Source: Acidobacteriota bacterium (GTDB lineage: Bacteria; Acidobacteriota; Terriglobia; Acidiferrales; UBA7541). Taken from it: 17,937 nucleotides of DNA. Made by a program: the position numbers and the translations under genes. The notes below the pieces were generated by a model that did no database searches, was not told where the DNA came from, and saw nothing but the letters and a program-made list of their open reading frames with translations. Location of the stretch: NCBI GenBank assembly GCA_003224135.1, contig QHYO01000086.1, positions 1-17,937 of the forward strand, in the 5' to 3' direction. Shown here one piece after another: positions 1-8,045 of the stretch (position 1 is the stretch's first letter; each line of letters begins with the position of its first letter).

Positions 1-1210
<1,210 letters not shown>

Positions 1211-1234
1211 TTAGAAATTTTGGGGCCGGAGATA

Positions 1235-1555
1235 CTACTTCTTGCCGGATGCCGCTTTTGCCATTCCGCTGATTCTCGCGAGGATTTCATCCTCGCGGAG
1301 GATCAGGTACTCCTGTTCGTCGATTTTGATGTCGCTGCCGGTGTATTTGCCGAACAGGATCCGGTCGCCCACCTTTACGTCGACCGGCACGCGGCGTCCC
1401 TTTTCGATCTTTCCGGCTCCGACGGCCATTACTTCGCCCTCTTGCGGCTTCTCTTTCTCCATATCGGGGACGATGATCCCGCCTTTCACAGTTTCTTTCT
1501 CTTCCAGCCTGCGTACGAGGACGCGGTCGTGTAGAGGAGTGATATTCACAGTCAT
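1235..1555 (-). CDS. groS: 10 kDa co-chaperonin GroES
   Basis: GroES caps the GroEL ring and makes the folding chamber. The 106-residue product begins [19 protein letters not shown], has the mobile-loop region [11 protein letters not shown], then [31 protein letters not shown] and ends with [22 protein letters not shown]; this is full length for the family, slightly long at the C-terminus. I chose the ATG at 1555 because GGAGG lies seven bases upstream and because homologues start close to this point; an in-frame start at 1570 would add five residues. groEL follows on the same strand. The 66 bases before the start contain no obvious CIRCE repeat (TTAGCACTC with its inverse), so HrcA control is not supported here. 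A TTGACC on the minus strand near 1615-1620 could be a -35 box but has no convincing -10 partner. Confidence 0.96.
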   Translation of the reverse strand: MTVNITPLHDRVLVRRLEEKETVKGGIIVPDMEKEKPQEGEVMAVGAGKIEKGRRVPVDVKVGDRILFGKYTGSDIKIDEQEYLILREDEILARISGMAKAASGKK

Positions 1556-1621
1556 TTCTTTGACCTCCATTCAATTCATTCCAAAACTCAAACAACTAAT
1601 TTCCTGGCCCTCGGGTCAAAA

Positions 1622-2296
1622 CTACGGACGAAAGCTTTTCTGGTTCTTCTGCCGCGCCACTTCCAAGTCGTCCATTTGTTTCTTTTGGCGCTCGGCCTCT
1701 CTTTTCGGGCCCTCTTGCTCATCGAGTGTCACAGCTTCCGCGATCGCAAGCTCGGCCTGTGCATTGGTTAGCTTCGACAAAGCGACTAGCCCCAAGACAT
1801 CGTTGAAGGAAGAACGGACAAGACTGAAGGAATATTGCGCATCCTCCCAAGACGCGACGGGTTTTTTCTTCGAGTTATATCGGTCGCTCGTCGCCGAATC
1901 GACCTCCGGCGCTACAATCGTGGCCGGACCGTACTTCGCCGAAATGGATTTCACCATGTCCGCCTCAGTGAGGCCTTCTGTCGAAGGTCGATCGTAAGTC
2001 ACGGAGATGTTGTAGAGCTCGCCATTGTAGAAGGAGAAAAGAATCTGTTCGACGCTGTCCGCTCGAACGGAAGTCCCGGGAACGTTCGGTGGCCACCAAG
2101 TGAGCTCCTGAATGAGCGCTGGACGGCCATGAATCATCTTTACATCGCTGATCTTTTCCTCAGTGCGCTCCAGTAGTTTGGTCAAGCTCATTCCCAGTGT
2201 GAAGTTCCGATACCTGGAAAGGTCCTGCGCACGAAGCCATGGCGACGTAAGGAGCAGGACGACAAGACAAAGAATTGAGTTGCGCAACGTTTTCAT
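1622..2296 (-). CDS. secreted conserved hypothetical protein with a charged C-terminal helix
   Basis: I do not recognise a named family. The 224-residue product starts MKTLRNSILCLVVLLLTSP and has a clear Sec signal peptide ending near LRAQ (about residue 20), so it should be exported. The mature part opens DLSRYRNFTLGMSLTKLLE, a pattern seen in periplasmic proteins where a short N-terminal motif is followed by a small mixed domain; it contains a tryptophan pair (TWWPPN) and KYGPATIVAP. The last 50 or so residues are rich in Glu, Lys, Gln and Arg and probably form a coiled coil. ATG 2296 is preferred over the GTG at 2302 because the purine-rich GGGGGAG is then about eight bases away. The stop is 66 bases from groES on the same strand, so read-through transcription into groES is possible. 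Confidence 0.75.
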   Translation of the reverse strand: MKTLRNSILCLVVLLLTSPWLRAQDLSRYRNFTLGMSLTKLLERTEEKISDVKMIHGRPALIQELTWWPPNVPGTSVRADSVEQILFSFYNGELYNISVTYDRPSTEGLTEADMVKSISAKYGPATIVAPEVDSATSDRYNSKKKPVASWEDAQYSFSLVRSSFNDVLGLVALSKLTNAQAELAIAEAVTLDEQEGPKREAERQKKQMDDLEVARQKNQKSFRP

Positions 2297-2317
2297 TTTC
2301 ACATCTCCCCCGAATTG

Positions 2318-2824
2318 CTAAGAACCCGAAATTAGAGCCGTATGCGGCTTGCCGATCGCTTCTGCACGACGCTGTTCCCTGCCGCTGCCCAGCTTGCTTT
2401 CTGGCGCGGCAAGAACGGTCGTTCCCAAGGGAAAATCCTTCGAAGGAACCAGGCAAGTACTCTGTTGGATATGTCGGGAATGAGCGGCAATACTCAGCAT
2501 GAAGGGAATACCCAAAAACCGTTTCGAAACGACTCTCGTAATCTCTAACGAGTTGTATTGTTTTTCCTGTTTCGCCAGAATCCGCTTCACTGCCTTACGC
2601 AAAGCTCCTGACTGGTCGCGACCAAAGGCGGTAGCTCTAGACTCACCCGCCAGGTAGAAGAAGTTCCAACTCGCGCCCTCGACGTTTCGAGCCAGCGCCG
2701 AGCCGTCAAGATTCTTGACGACCCTCCAGCCGGGCAAGAAAATTTCACTCTCGATCGTCAAGCCTGGCGGCAAAAGCGTGTTCTCCCTGATGAGCGTGGT
2801 TCCAGATATGTTGCTGACTGACAT
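2318..2824 (-). CDS. conserved hypothetical protein, cytoplasmic, 168 residues
   Basis: No signal peptide or membrane segment is seen. The central part reads GWRVVKNLDGSALARNVEG, then SWNFFYLAGESRATAFG, then KRILAKQEKQYNSLEITRVV, KRFLGIPF and AHSRHIQQS. I associate this order of motifs with a small conserved hypothetical family in acidobacteria and relatives; its function is unknown to me. GGGAG lies about six bases before ATG 2824 and supports the start. The stop is 21 bases upstream of the next gene's start on the same strand, so the two are probably co-transcribed. The last 30 or so residues are basic and low in hydrophobics and look less conserved. The gene is real with good confidence; the role is not assigned. 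Confidence 0.7.
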   Translation of the reverse strand: MSVSNISGTTLIRENTLLPPGLTIESEIFLPGWRVVKNLDGSALARNVEGASWNFFYLAGESRATAFGRDQSGALRKAVKRILAKQEKQYNSLEITRVVSKRFLGIPFMLSIAAHSRHIQQSTCLVPSKDFPLGTTVLAAPESKLGSGREQRRAEAIGKPHTALISGS

Positions 2825-2888
2825 TGGAGCTCCCTAAAACCTTGCATACGCACACATCGGTTGGCATTGACGTTGGCCTGCCACAGAG

Positions 2889-3068
2889 CTACCTAAATGG
2901 TTGACTACTTGTGGCCAGAGACTTCGTCGCTTCCGGATACTTGTCGCGGTTGTAAGCCTCGGGTTTCTCTTCCTTGTCCCACACGCTGTTTCCGAACGCT
3001 TCCCAGCTGCCCTGGGCGACAGACGTGATTTCGTCCTGGAATCCAGCGAAGTGCTGCTGCTGATCAAA
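2889..3068 (-). pseudogene. open frame without a start, possible gene remnant
   Basis: On the minus strand the frame between a TAA at 3069-3071 and a TAG at 2889-2891 encodes 59 residues with coding-like composition, including FAGFQDEITSVAQGSWEAFG, then WDKEEKPEAYNRDKYPEATK. No ATG is present; only a GTG inside the segment could serve. The rest of this 425-base interval, between the hypothetical gene at 2824 and the Crp/Fnr gene at 3251, shows no better frame. I read it as the tail of a gene whose front has been lost or frameshifted. Chance cannot be excluded at this length. Confidence 0.3.
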
Positions 3069-3168
3069 TTAACGGTGTTTCAGGTGTCCATCACGGAGGC
3101 AGTCTTTGTCGCTAGTTTCGCCGTCTCGTTACGATCCTAGGGATATTCCAGGCAACAAGCTGTTCTGT

Positions 3169-3186
3169 TTTGCACAGTCTTGCAAA
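3169..3186. promoter_or_regulatory. candidate Crp/Fnr-type operator, perfect palindrome
   Basis: TTTGCA-CAGTCT-TGCAAA: two perfect 6-base inverted arms around a 6-base spacer, 18 bases in all, 64 bases before the start of the Crp/Fnr gene. Length and spacing match the two-fold symmetric sites bound by Crp/Fnr dimers, though the half-site differs from E. coli CRP (TGTGA) and FNR (TTGAT). It overlaps hexamers resembling a -35 box (TTGCAC, TTGCAA). Autoregulation is inference. Confidence 0.45.
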
Positions 3187-3250
3187 GGCGAAACTGTTAG
3201 TGTTGAGATGGCTCCGAGCGCTCACGGCGTCGGGGTGTTGCGAGCTGAAA

Positions 3251-3922
3251 ATGAAAATTAAGAAACCCAAAACCAACGGAGCCCTCGCCTCTTTTAATGC
3301 CCAAGCTTTCCTCGATACCGCGGGAGTGGCACGAAAGGTGATGGACTACCGAAGAGGTGAATCCATCTACTCGCAAGGCGAGGCCGCAGAGACCGTAATG
3401 TACATCCAGAAGGGCGGCGTGAAATTGTCGGTCGTGAACGGCTCCGGCAAGGAAGCCGTTGTTGCGATGTTCGGTCCCAGCGATTTTTTTGGCGAGGGAT
3501 GCATGGCGGGCCAGACCGTCCGGATGGGTACGACCAGCGCCGTCACGCCAACCACCCTTCTTGTCATCCAGAAAAACGAGTTGCTGCGCGTGCTCCATGC
3601 CCAGCATGAGTTGTCGGATCATTTCATCGCCTACATGCTCGCGCACAACATACGTGTCGAAGAGGATTTGATCGATCAACTCTTCAATTCCAGCGAAAAA
3701 CGCCTGGCACGAACACTCCTACTTCTCGCCCGTTACGGAAAACAAGACCAGCCCGTGCGCATCTTGCCAAAAGTTTCGCAGGAGACCCTGGCGAGTATGG
3801 TTGGAACCACGCGTTCACGCGTGAATTTCTTCATGAACAAATTCAGGAAACTGGGCTTCATCGAATACAACGGCAAAATCAAGGTCAACAAGTCGCTGCT
3901 GACCGTCGTCTTGCACGAGTAA
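3251..3922 (+). CDS. Crp/Fnr family transcriptional regulator (copy 1)
   Basis: This 223-residue protein is a cyclic-nucleotide-binding-fold sensor joined to a winged helix. The sensor part includes YRRGESIYSQGEAAETVMYI, GGVKLSVVN, GKEAVVAMFGPSDFFGEGC; the dimer helix contains NIRVEEDLIDQLFNSSEKRL; the DNA-binding part at about residues 170-205 reads PKVSQETLASMVGTTRSRVN followed by FFMNKFRKLGFIEYNG. There is no N-terminal cysteine cluster, so it is not an Fe-S oxygen sensor like E. coli FNR; the ligand is unknown. I start at ATG 3251, in line with the paralogue at 9321; upstream in-frame TTG codons are less likely. A palindrome lies upstream at 3169-3186. The glycosyltransferase gene follows 109 bases later on the same strand. 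The protein looks roughly two-thirds identical by eye to the copy at 9321-10004. Confidence 0.93.
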   Translation: MKIKKPKTNGALASFNAQAFLDTAGVARKVMDYRRGESIYSQGEAAETVMYIQKGGVKLSVVNGSGKEAVVAMFGPSDFFGEGCMAGQTVRMGTTSAVTPTTLLVIQKNELLRVLHAQHELSDHFIAYMLAHNIRVEEDLIDQLFNSSEKRLARTLLLLARYGKQDQPVRILPKVSQETLASMVGTTRSRVNFFMNKFRKLGFIEYNGKIKVNKSLLTVVLHE

Positions 3923-4031
3923 ATCGGCAAATTCAGGCGATCATCTGAGCTCCCTGTCCCTCCAGGAAAGCCCGGTTTGCTTCCTTGAGTTGTATGGAGA
4001 TTCCTTAGCAAGCCACGAATACAGAAAGCGA

Positions 4032-6410
4032 ATGTCATTGTCAAAAATAGATCCGATCTCCGAAATCTTGTCACTGATTGAAGTGGAATCTCTCAATTTG
4101 GAAACCACGCCGGCCGCGCCGATAGCCGCACCTCAGCGTCCAGCTCTTCCCAATCGAATCGCAGTCGTCGGCAACTATCTCCCGAGACAATGCGGAATTG
4201 CGACGTTCACGACAGACCTGTGCGAGGCCATTCACGCGGAATACGGGGCGACCGAGTTGCTCGCTCTCCCCATGAACGATACTGAAGAGGGCTATAGCTA
4301 TCCCCCCAGAGTGCGGTTCGAGCTGTCCGAGGACAATCTGGCTTCCTACCGCCAGGCCGCCGACTTTCTGAATTTCAGCAATATCGATCTGGTGTGCCTG
4401 CAACACGAATATGGAATTTTTGGAGGTCGAGCGGGAGCACACATCCTCGAACTTCTGCGCCGGCTGAATATGCCGTTTGTCACGACGTTGCATACCGTCC
4501 TTCGCGATCCGGATCGCGACCAGCGCGCGGTAATGGAAGAGATTGCAACGCTTTCGGACCGGTTGATTGTCATGAGCCAGCAGTCCAGAGACATCCTTCA
4601 GGAAACGTTCCACGTTCCGAGCGACAAGATCGATCTGATTCCACACGGCATTCCCGATTTGCCGTTCACCGACCCGACCTTCTACAAGGACGGATTTGGC
4701 ACTGAAGGAAAAGATGTTCTGCTGACGTTTGGTCTGCTCTCTCCTAACAAGGGCATCGAAAATGTCATTAAAGCGCTGCCCAGTATTCTTTCAAAGCACC
4801 GCAACGTGGTTTACATGGTTTCCGGCGCAACGCACCCGCATGTCTTGCGGCAAGAAGGCGATAAATACCGACAATATTTGAAGACGCTCGCGAAGGACAT
4901 AGGCGTCGAAGCTAACGTCATCTTCCGCAATCGTTTCGTAAGCCCTCAAGAGATGATGGAACTGATTGGCGCGGCGGACATCTACATCACACCCTACAAG
5001 CACAAAGCGCAAGTCGTTTCCGGCACGCTGGCATATGCCTTAAGCGCCGGCAAGGCGATCATTTCGACGCCTTACTTGCATGCGATCGAACTCCTGGATG
5101 ATGAGCGCGGCGCACTGGTTCCGTTTGACGACCCAGAAGCCATCGCCGCGAAAACCGTGGAACTTCTGGACAACGGGACGGCAAGGCACGCCATGCGGAA
5201 ACGCGCCTATTTGTATGCCAGAGATATGGTGTGGAGTCGGGTTGCCCAGAAGTATATGAACAGTTTTGAACGCATCTACAACGAGCGCTCGCGAAATCCG
5301 CGGGCCACTTTTTTGGCACGAAACACCGAAAAAACTCTCGATCGGCTTCCGACCATAAATCTGGACCACCTATACCGAATGACGGACAGCACAGGAATCG
5401 TCGAGCACGCGGTTTTCGTGATCCCTAACTATCCCGAGGGCTACTCGACAGACGACAACGCTCGCGCACTCATCGTTACCATTCTCCTCGAAGAGTTCGG
5501 AGCCGGAGCACTAAAGGGAGCAGCCGACCTGGCCTCTCGTTATCTGGCCTTCCTCTGGCTTGCGTTGGATCCGGTGACGAAGCGATTCAGAAATTGTTTG
5601 AGCTATGAGCGCCAGTGGCAGGAATCGGAAGGTTCCGAAGACAGTCACGGGCGCGCACTTTGGGGATTAGGGACTGTTCTTGGCCGCTCAAAGGATGCTG
5701 GGTGGCGCGGTGCAGCAGGACGCATGTTTGAGCTGGCTCTGCCGGCGGCAACCGAATTCAAGAGTCCGCGCGCTTGCGCTTTCGCCCTGCTCGGACTACA
5801 GGAATATCTCGATTCATTCCCGGGAGATCGCGCGGCTCTCGGTGCGTCCGACGTCTTGGCGGGTCGATTGTTGAACTCGTATCGCTCCAATCGTTCTTCC
5901 GACTGGAATTGGTTTGAAAATGGCCTTGCATACTCGAACGCGCGGTTGCCCCAGGCTCTGATTCGCGCGGGAATGCGGGCCGCTAACGATGAAATGGTTT
6001 CGGCGGGACTAGAAGCCTTGGATTGGCTGGTCACGATTCAGCGCTGCGAAGTGAAGGGCCATTTTGTGCCGATCGGTTCACAAGGCTTCTATTCCAAGAA
6101 AACGGAAAAGGCGCGATTCGATCAACAGCCTGTCGAAGCCTGTGCCGTGGTCGCGGCGTGCTTGCAAGCCTATCGGGCTACAGGCAAAGGCCGCTGGCGC
6201 AAGGAAGCGTGGTCCGCGTTCAACTGGTTTTTGGGAGACAACGATCTGCAGATCGCACTTTACGATGCGACGACCGGCGGCTGCCGAGATGGTCTGCATC
6301 CCGACCGCGCAAATGAAAATCAGGGAGCAGAATCGACCTTGTCATTCCTGATGGCCCTCCTCGAAATGCGCAGGCTTGAAGAATCCGACGGCACAGGGAA
6401 CAAACTCTGA
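4032..6410 (+). CDS. glycosyltransferase family 4 protein fused to a predicted (alpha/alpha)6 glycosidase-like domain
   Basis: The 792-residue product has two parts. Residues about 41-430 form a GT-B glycosyltransferase of the GT4 type: IAVVGNYLPRQCGIATFTTD (nucleotide-fold start), LVCLQHEYGIFGG, PFVTTLHTVL, LIPHGIPD, LLTFGLLSPNKGIENVIKAL and SGTLAYALSAGKAIISTPYL. Residues about 443-792 (LDHLYRMTDSTGI, YSTDDNARAL at 471, GSEDSHGRALWGLG, WNWFENGLAYSNARLPQALI, FDQQPVEACA, GGCRDGLHPD, NQGAESTLSFL) resemble a helical-barrel glycosidase-type domain with repeated acidic and aromatic motifs. The usual EX7E donor-site pair appears as Gln327 and Tyr335. ATG 4032 is chosen although its ribosome site is weak; an in-frame TTG at 3990 would add 14 residues. 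A GH130 gene follows after 47 bases, almost certainly in one operon. Substrate is not determined; mannose is suggested by the neighbour. No signal peptide, so probably cytoplasmic. Confidence 0.88.
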   Translation: MSLSKIDPISEILSLIEVESLNLETTPAAPIAAPQRPALPNRIAVVGNYLPRQCGIATFTTDLCEAIHAEYGATELLALPMNDTEEGYSYPPRVRFELSEDNLASYRQAADFLNFSNIDLVCLQHEYGIFGGRAGAHILELLRRLNMPFVTTLHTVLRDPDRDQRAVMEEIATLSDRLIVMSQQSRDILQETFHVPSDKIDLIPHGIPDLPFTDPTFYKDGFGTEGKDVLLTFGLLSPNKGIENVIKALPSILSKHRNVVYMVSGATHPHVLRQEGDKYRQYLKTLAKDIGVEANVIFRNRFVSPQEMMELIGAADIYITPYKHKAQVVSGTLAYALSAGKAIISTPYLHAIELLDDERGALVPFDDPEAIAAKTVELLDNGTARHAMRKRAYLYARDMVWSRVAQKYMNSFERIYNERSRNPRATFLARNTEKTLDRLPTINLDHLYRMTDSTGIVEHAVFVIPNYPEGYSTDDNARALIVTILLEEFGAGALKGAADLASRYLAFLWLALDPVTKRFRNCLSYERQWQESEGSEDSHGRALWGLGTVLGRSKDAGWRGAAGRMFELALPAATEFKSPRACAFALLGLQEYLDSFPGDRAALGASDVLAGRLLNSYRSNRSSDWNWFENGLAYSNARLPQALIRAGMRAANDEMVSAGLEALDWLVTIQRCEVKGHFVPIGSQGFYSKKTEKARFDQQPVEACAVVAACLQAYRATGKGRWRKEAWSAFNWFLGDNDLQIALYDATTGGCRDGLHPDRANENQGAESTLSFLMALLEMRRLEESDGTGNKL

Positions 6411-6457
6411 TCCGCGATCAGTTTTTGGCTGAAGTACGACTACGAAAGGTCCATTGA

Positions 6458-7462
6458 ATGAGTTCTACAACATTGTTAGCAAAAGCCGCGACGGAAAAAT
6501 ATGAAACACTGTTTCACCGGCACCCTGCCAATCCTATTTTGACAGAAAAGGATTGGCCGTATTCCATCAATAGCGTCTTCAAGGCCGGCGCAACGCTGCT
6601 TCCGGATGGTTCAACGCTCCTGCTATGTCGCGTCGAGGATCGCCGCGGCCTCTCACACCTATGCGTAGCCCGTTCTGTGAACGGCGTTGACGGATGGCAA
6701 ATCGATCGTGAACCCACCCTCCTGCCTAATGCGGCGCGCTACCCCGAGGAGCTGTGGGGCATCGAAGATCCGCGCATCACCTACGTGCCGGAACTCAAAA
6801 AATATGCCATTGCTTACACGTCATATTCTCGCGGTGGTCCCGGAGTGTCCTTGGCTCTCACTGAGGATTTTCGAAGCTTCGAACGAATTGGCGTCATCAT
6901 GCCTCCAGACGACAAGGACGCAGCTCTATTGCCGCGCAGGATTAACGGATACTGGGCTTTGATCCACCGGCCCATGACTCCTCTTGGAGCGCACGTCTGG
7001 ATCTCGTACTCTCTCGACCTGCGGCACTGGGGAAGCCACAAGCTGATGCTGGAAGCGCGCCGCGGTGCATGGTGGGATGCCAACAAGATTGGGATGTCGC
7101 CTCCACCAATTGAAACTTCACGAGGCTGGCTCATGATTTACCACGGAGTGAGAAGGACGCCGTCTAGTTCCATATACAGGTTGGGTCTGGCGCTATTCGA
7201 CCTTCAGCAGCCGGAAAAATGCCTGGTACGGGGAGACTCCTGGATGTTTGCTCCCGAGGCCGAGTATGAGCGTCACGGCGACGTCCAGGACGTCGTATTT
7301 CCCTGCGGCTACACCATTGCTTCAGACGGGGACACGATCAATCTCTATTATGGCGCCGCTGATTCCAGTATTGCTTTGGCCCACGGCAGCATTCGCGCTC
7401 TTCTGAACTGGCTCGACGCCAATGGCCACTCGGAACACAGCAACGACCGCCGCCACGCCTGA
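6458..7462 (+). CDS. glycoside hydrolase family 130 protein (beta-mannoside phosphorylase or hydrolase)
   Basis: GH130 enzymes are five-bladed propellers that split beta-mannosides, mostly by phosphorolysis to mannose-1-phosphate. The 334-residue product has the family motifs: INSVFKAGATLL (residues 37-48), LLCRVEDRRG, LWGIEDPRI with the expected catalytic acid Asp104, KDAALLPRRI, the LIHRP motif (His170, Arg171), NKIGMSPPPI (Lys210) and IYHGV (His229), then VFPCG. The basic residues Arg171, Lys210 and His229 occupy places that bind phosphate in known phosphorylases, so phosphorolysis is favoured over hydrolysis; this is inference from motif memory. No signal peptide, so cytoplasmic. AAAGG lies eight bases before ATG 6458. 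It follows the glycosyltransferase gene by 47 bases. Alternative: a mannosyl-transferring enzyme working in the synthetic direction. Confidence 0.9.
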   Translation: MSSTTLLAKAATEKYETLFHRHPANPILTEKDWPYSINSVFKAGATLLPDGSTLLLCRVEDRRGLSHLCVARSVNGVDGWQIDREPTLLPNAARYPEELWGIEDPRITYVPELKKYAIAYTSYSRGGPGVSLALTEDFRSFERIGVIMPPDDKDAALLPRRINGYWALIHRPMTPLGAHVWISYSLDLRHWGSHKLMLEARRGAWWDANKIGMSPPPIETSRGWLMIYHGVRRTPSSSIYRLGLALFDLQQPEKCLVRGDSWMFAPEAEYERHGDVQDVVFPCGYTIASDGDTINLYYGAADSSIALAHGSIRALLNWLDANGHSEHSNDRRHA

Positions 7463-7783
7463 TCTGACTCACTCTTGGCGAAAAATGGAGCAAGGGGAAA
7501 AACGAAAGGCCAGACTGCTAAGGTTAATTCGCGTAATGCGACCTTCGCAGCTGGCCCCACTGAATCAGCCTTCTGAAGACTCGCAGCTCGCCGAGCGCAA
7601 ACCCATCCCGGCAAGCGGCTCACTCCTGACGACTGATTCGACGCCCGCTCGGATTCGTTGCCCGGTGCGCTCTTCCGCAAAGCATTAACAAGATGACGGC
7701 CGGTTGCGGGAACGCCCATCTTTTCGCTTCTTAAGATGCGTGGCGTGGATCGCTGACCTCCAAATCTTGCGTCGTTGCAAAAA
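7463..7783. other. intergenic stretch without a supported gene
   Basis: About 320 bases between the GH130 stop and the end of the DUF3309 gene on the opposite strand. Frames exist on both strands, but their predicted proteins are rich in Arg, Ser and Pro and show no domain-like pattern. No clear hairpin terminator was seen between the convergent genes. Confidence 0.5.
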
Positions 7784-7939
7784 CTAAATGCGGCCAAGAA
7801 GTACGAGGATCACAACACCCGCGAGCACGAGACCTGCACCACCTGTCGGAAAGTAGCCCCAGTCACGGCTGTGCGACCAACGTGGAACAGCGCCGATCAG
7901 TGCCAAGATCAAAACCACGATCAAGATCGTTCCAAGCAT
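7784..7939 (-). CDS. DUF3309 family small membrane protein, 51 residues
   Basis: The minus strand encodes MLGTILIVVLILALIGAVPR, then WSHSRDWGYFPTGGAGLVL, ending VVILVLLGRI. This is the complete pattern I know for DUF3309: a first hydrophobic helix, a short loop with W-H-S and WGY-P-GG, and a second hydrophobic helix ending in LLGRI. The function is unknown; such peptides are about 50 residues, hydrophobic, and presumably sit in the inner membrane with the loop on one side. The ribosome site GAGGAG lies eight bases before ATG 7939 and is strong. It stands alone between the GH130 gene (convergent) and the glutamine-rich protein gene (same strand, 106 bases upstream). Its small size makes it easy to miss in automated calling. 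Confidence 0.88.
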   Translation of the reverse strand: MLGTILIVVLILALIGAVPRWSHSRDWGYFPTGGAGLVLAGVVILVLLGRI

Positions 7940-8045
7940 TGCTTTTTCTCCTCAGGAATCCAGCAGTGAATCTCAGACACCGCGCCCCAGCGGCGGTCTA
8001 AACGTCTGGCAAACTGCACCTGCGGCCGGTTTTGCGTCGAGCGCC

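Noticed and set aside
1556..1621. A CIRCE (HrcA) operator upstream of groES
   Set aside because: No TTAGCACTC half-site or its inverse is present in the 66 bases before the start.
7348..7797. A 149-residue minus-strand frame after GH130
   Set aside because: It overlaps the end of the GH130 gene and the DUF3309 stop, has a composition typical of antisense frames, and shows no domain pattern.
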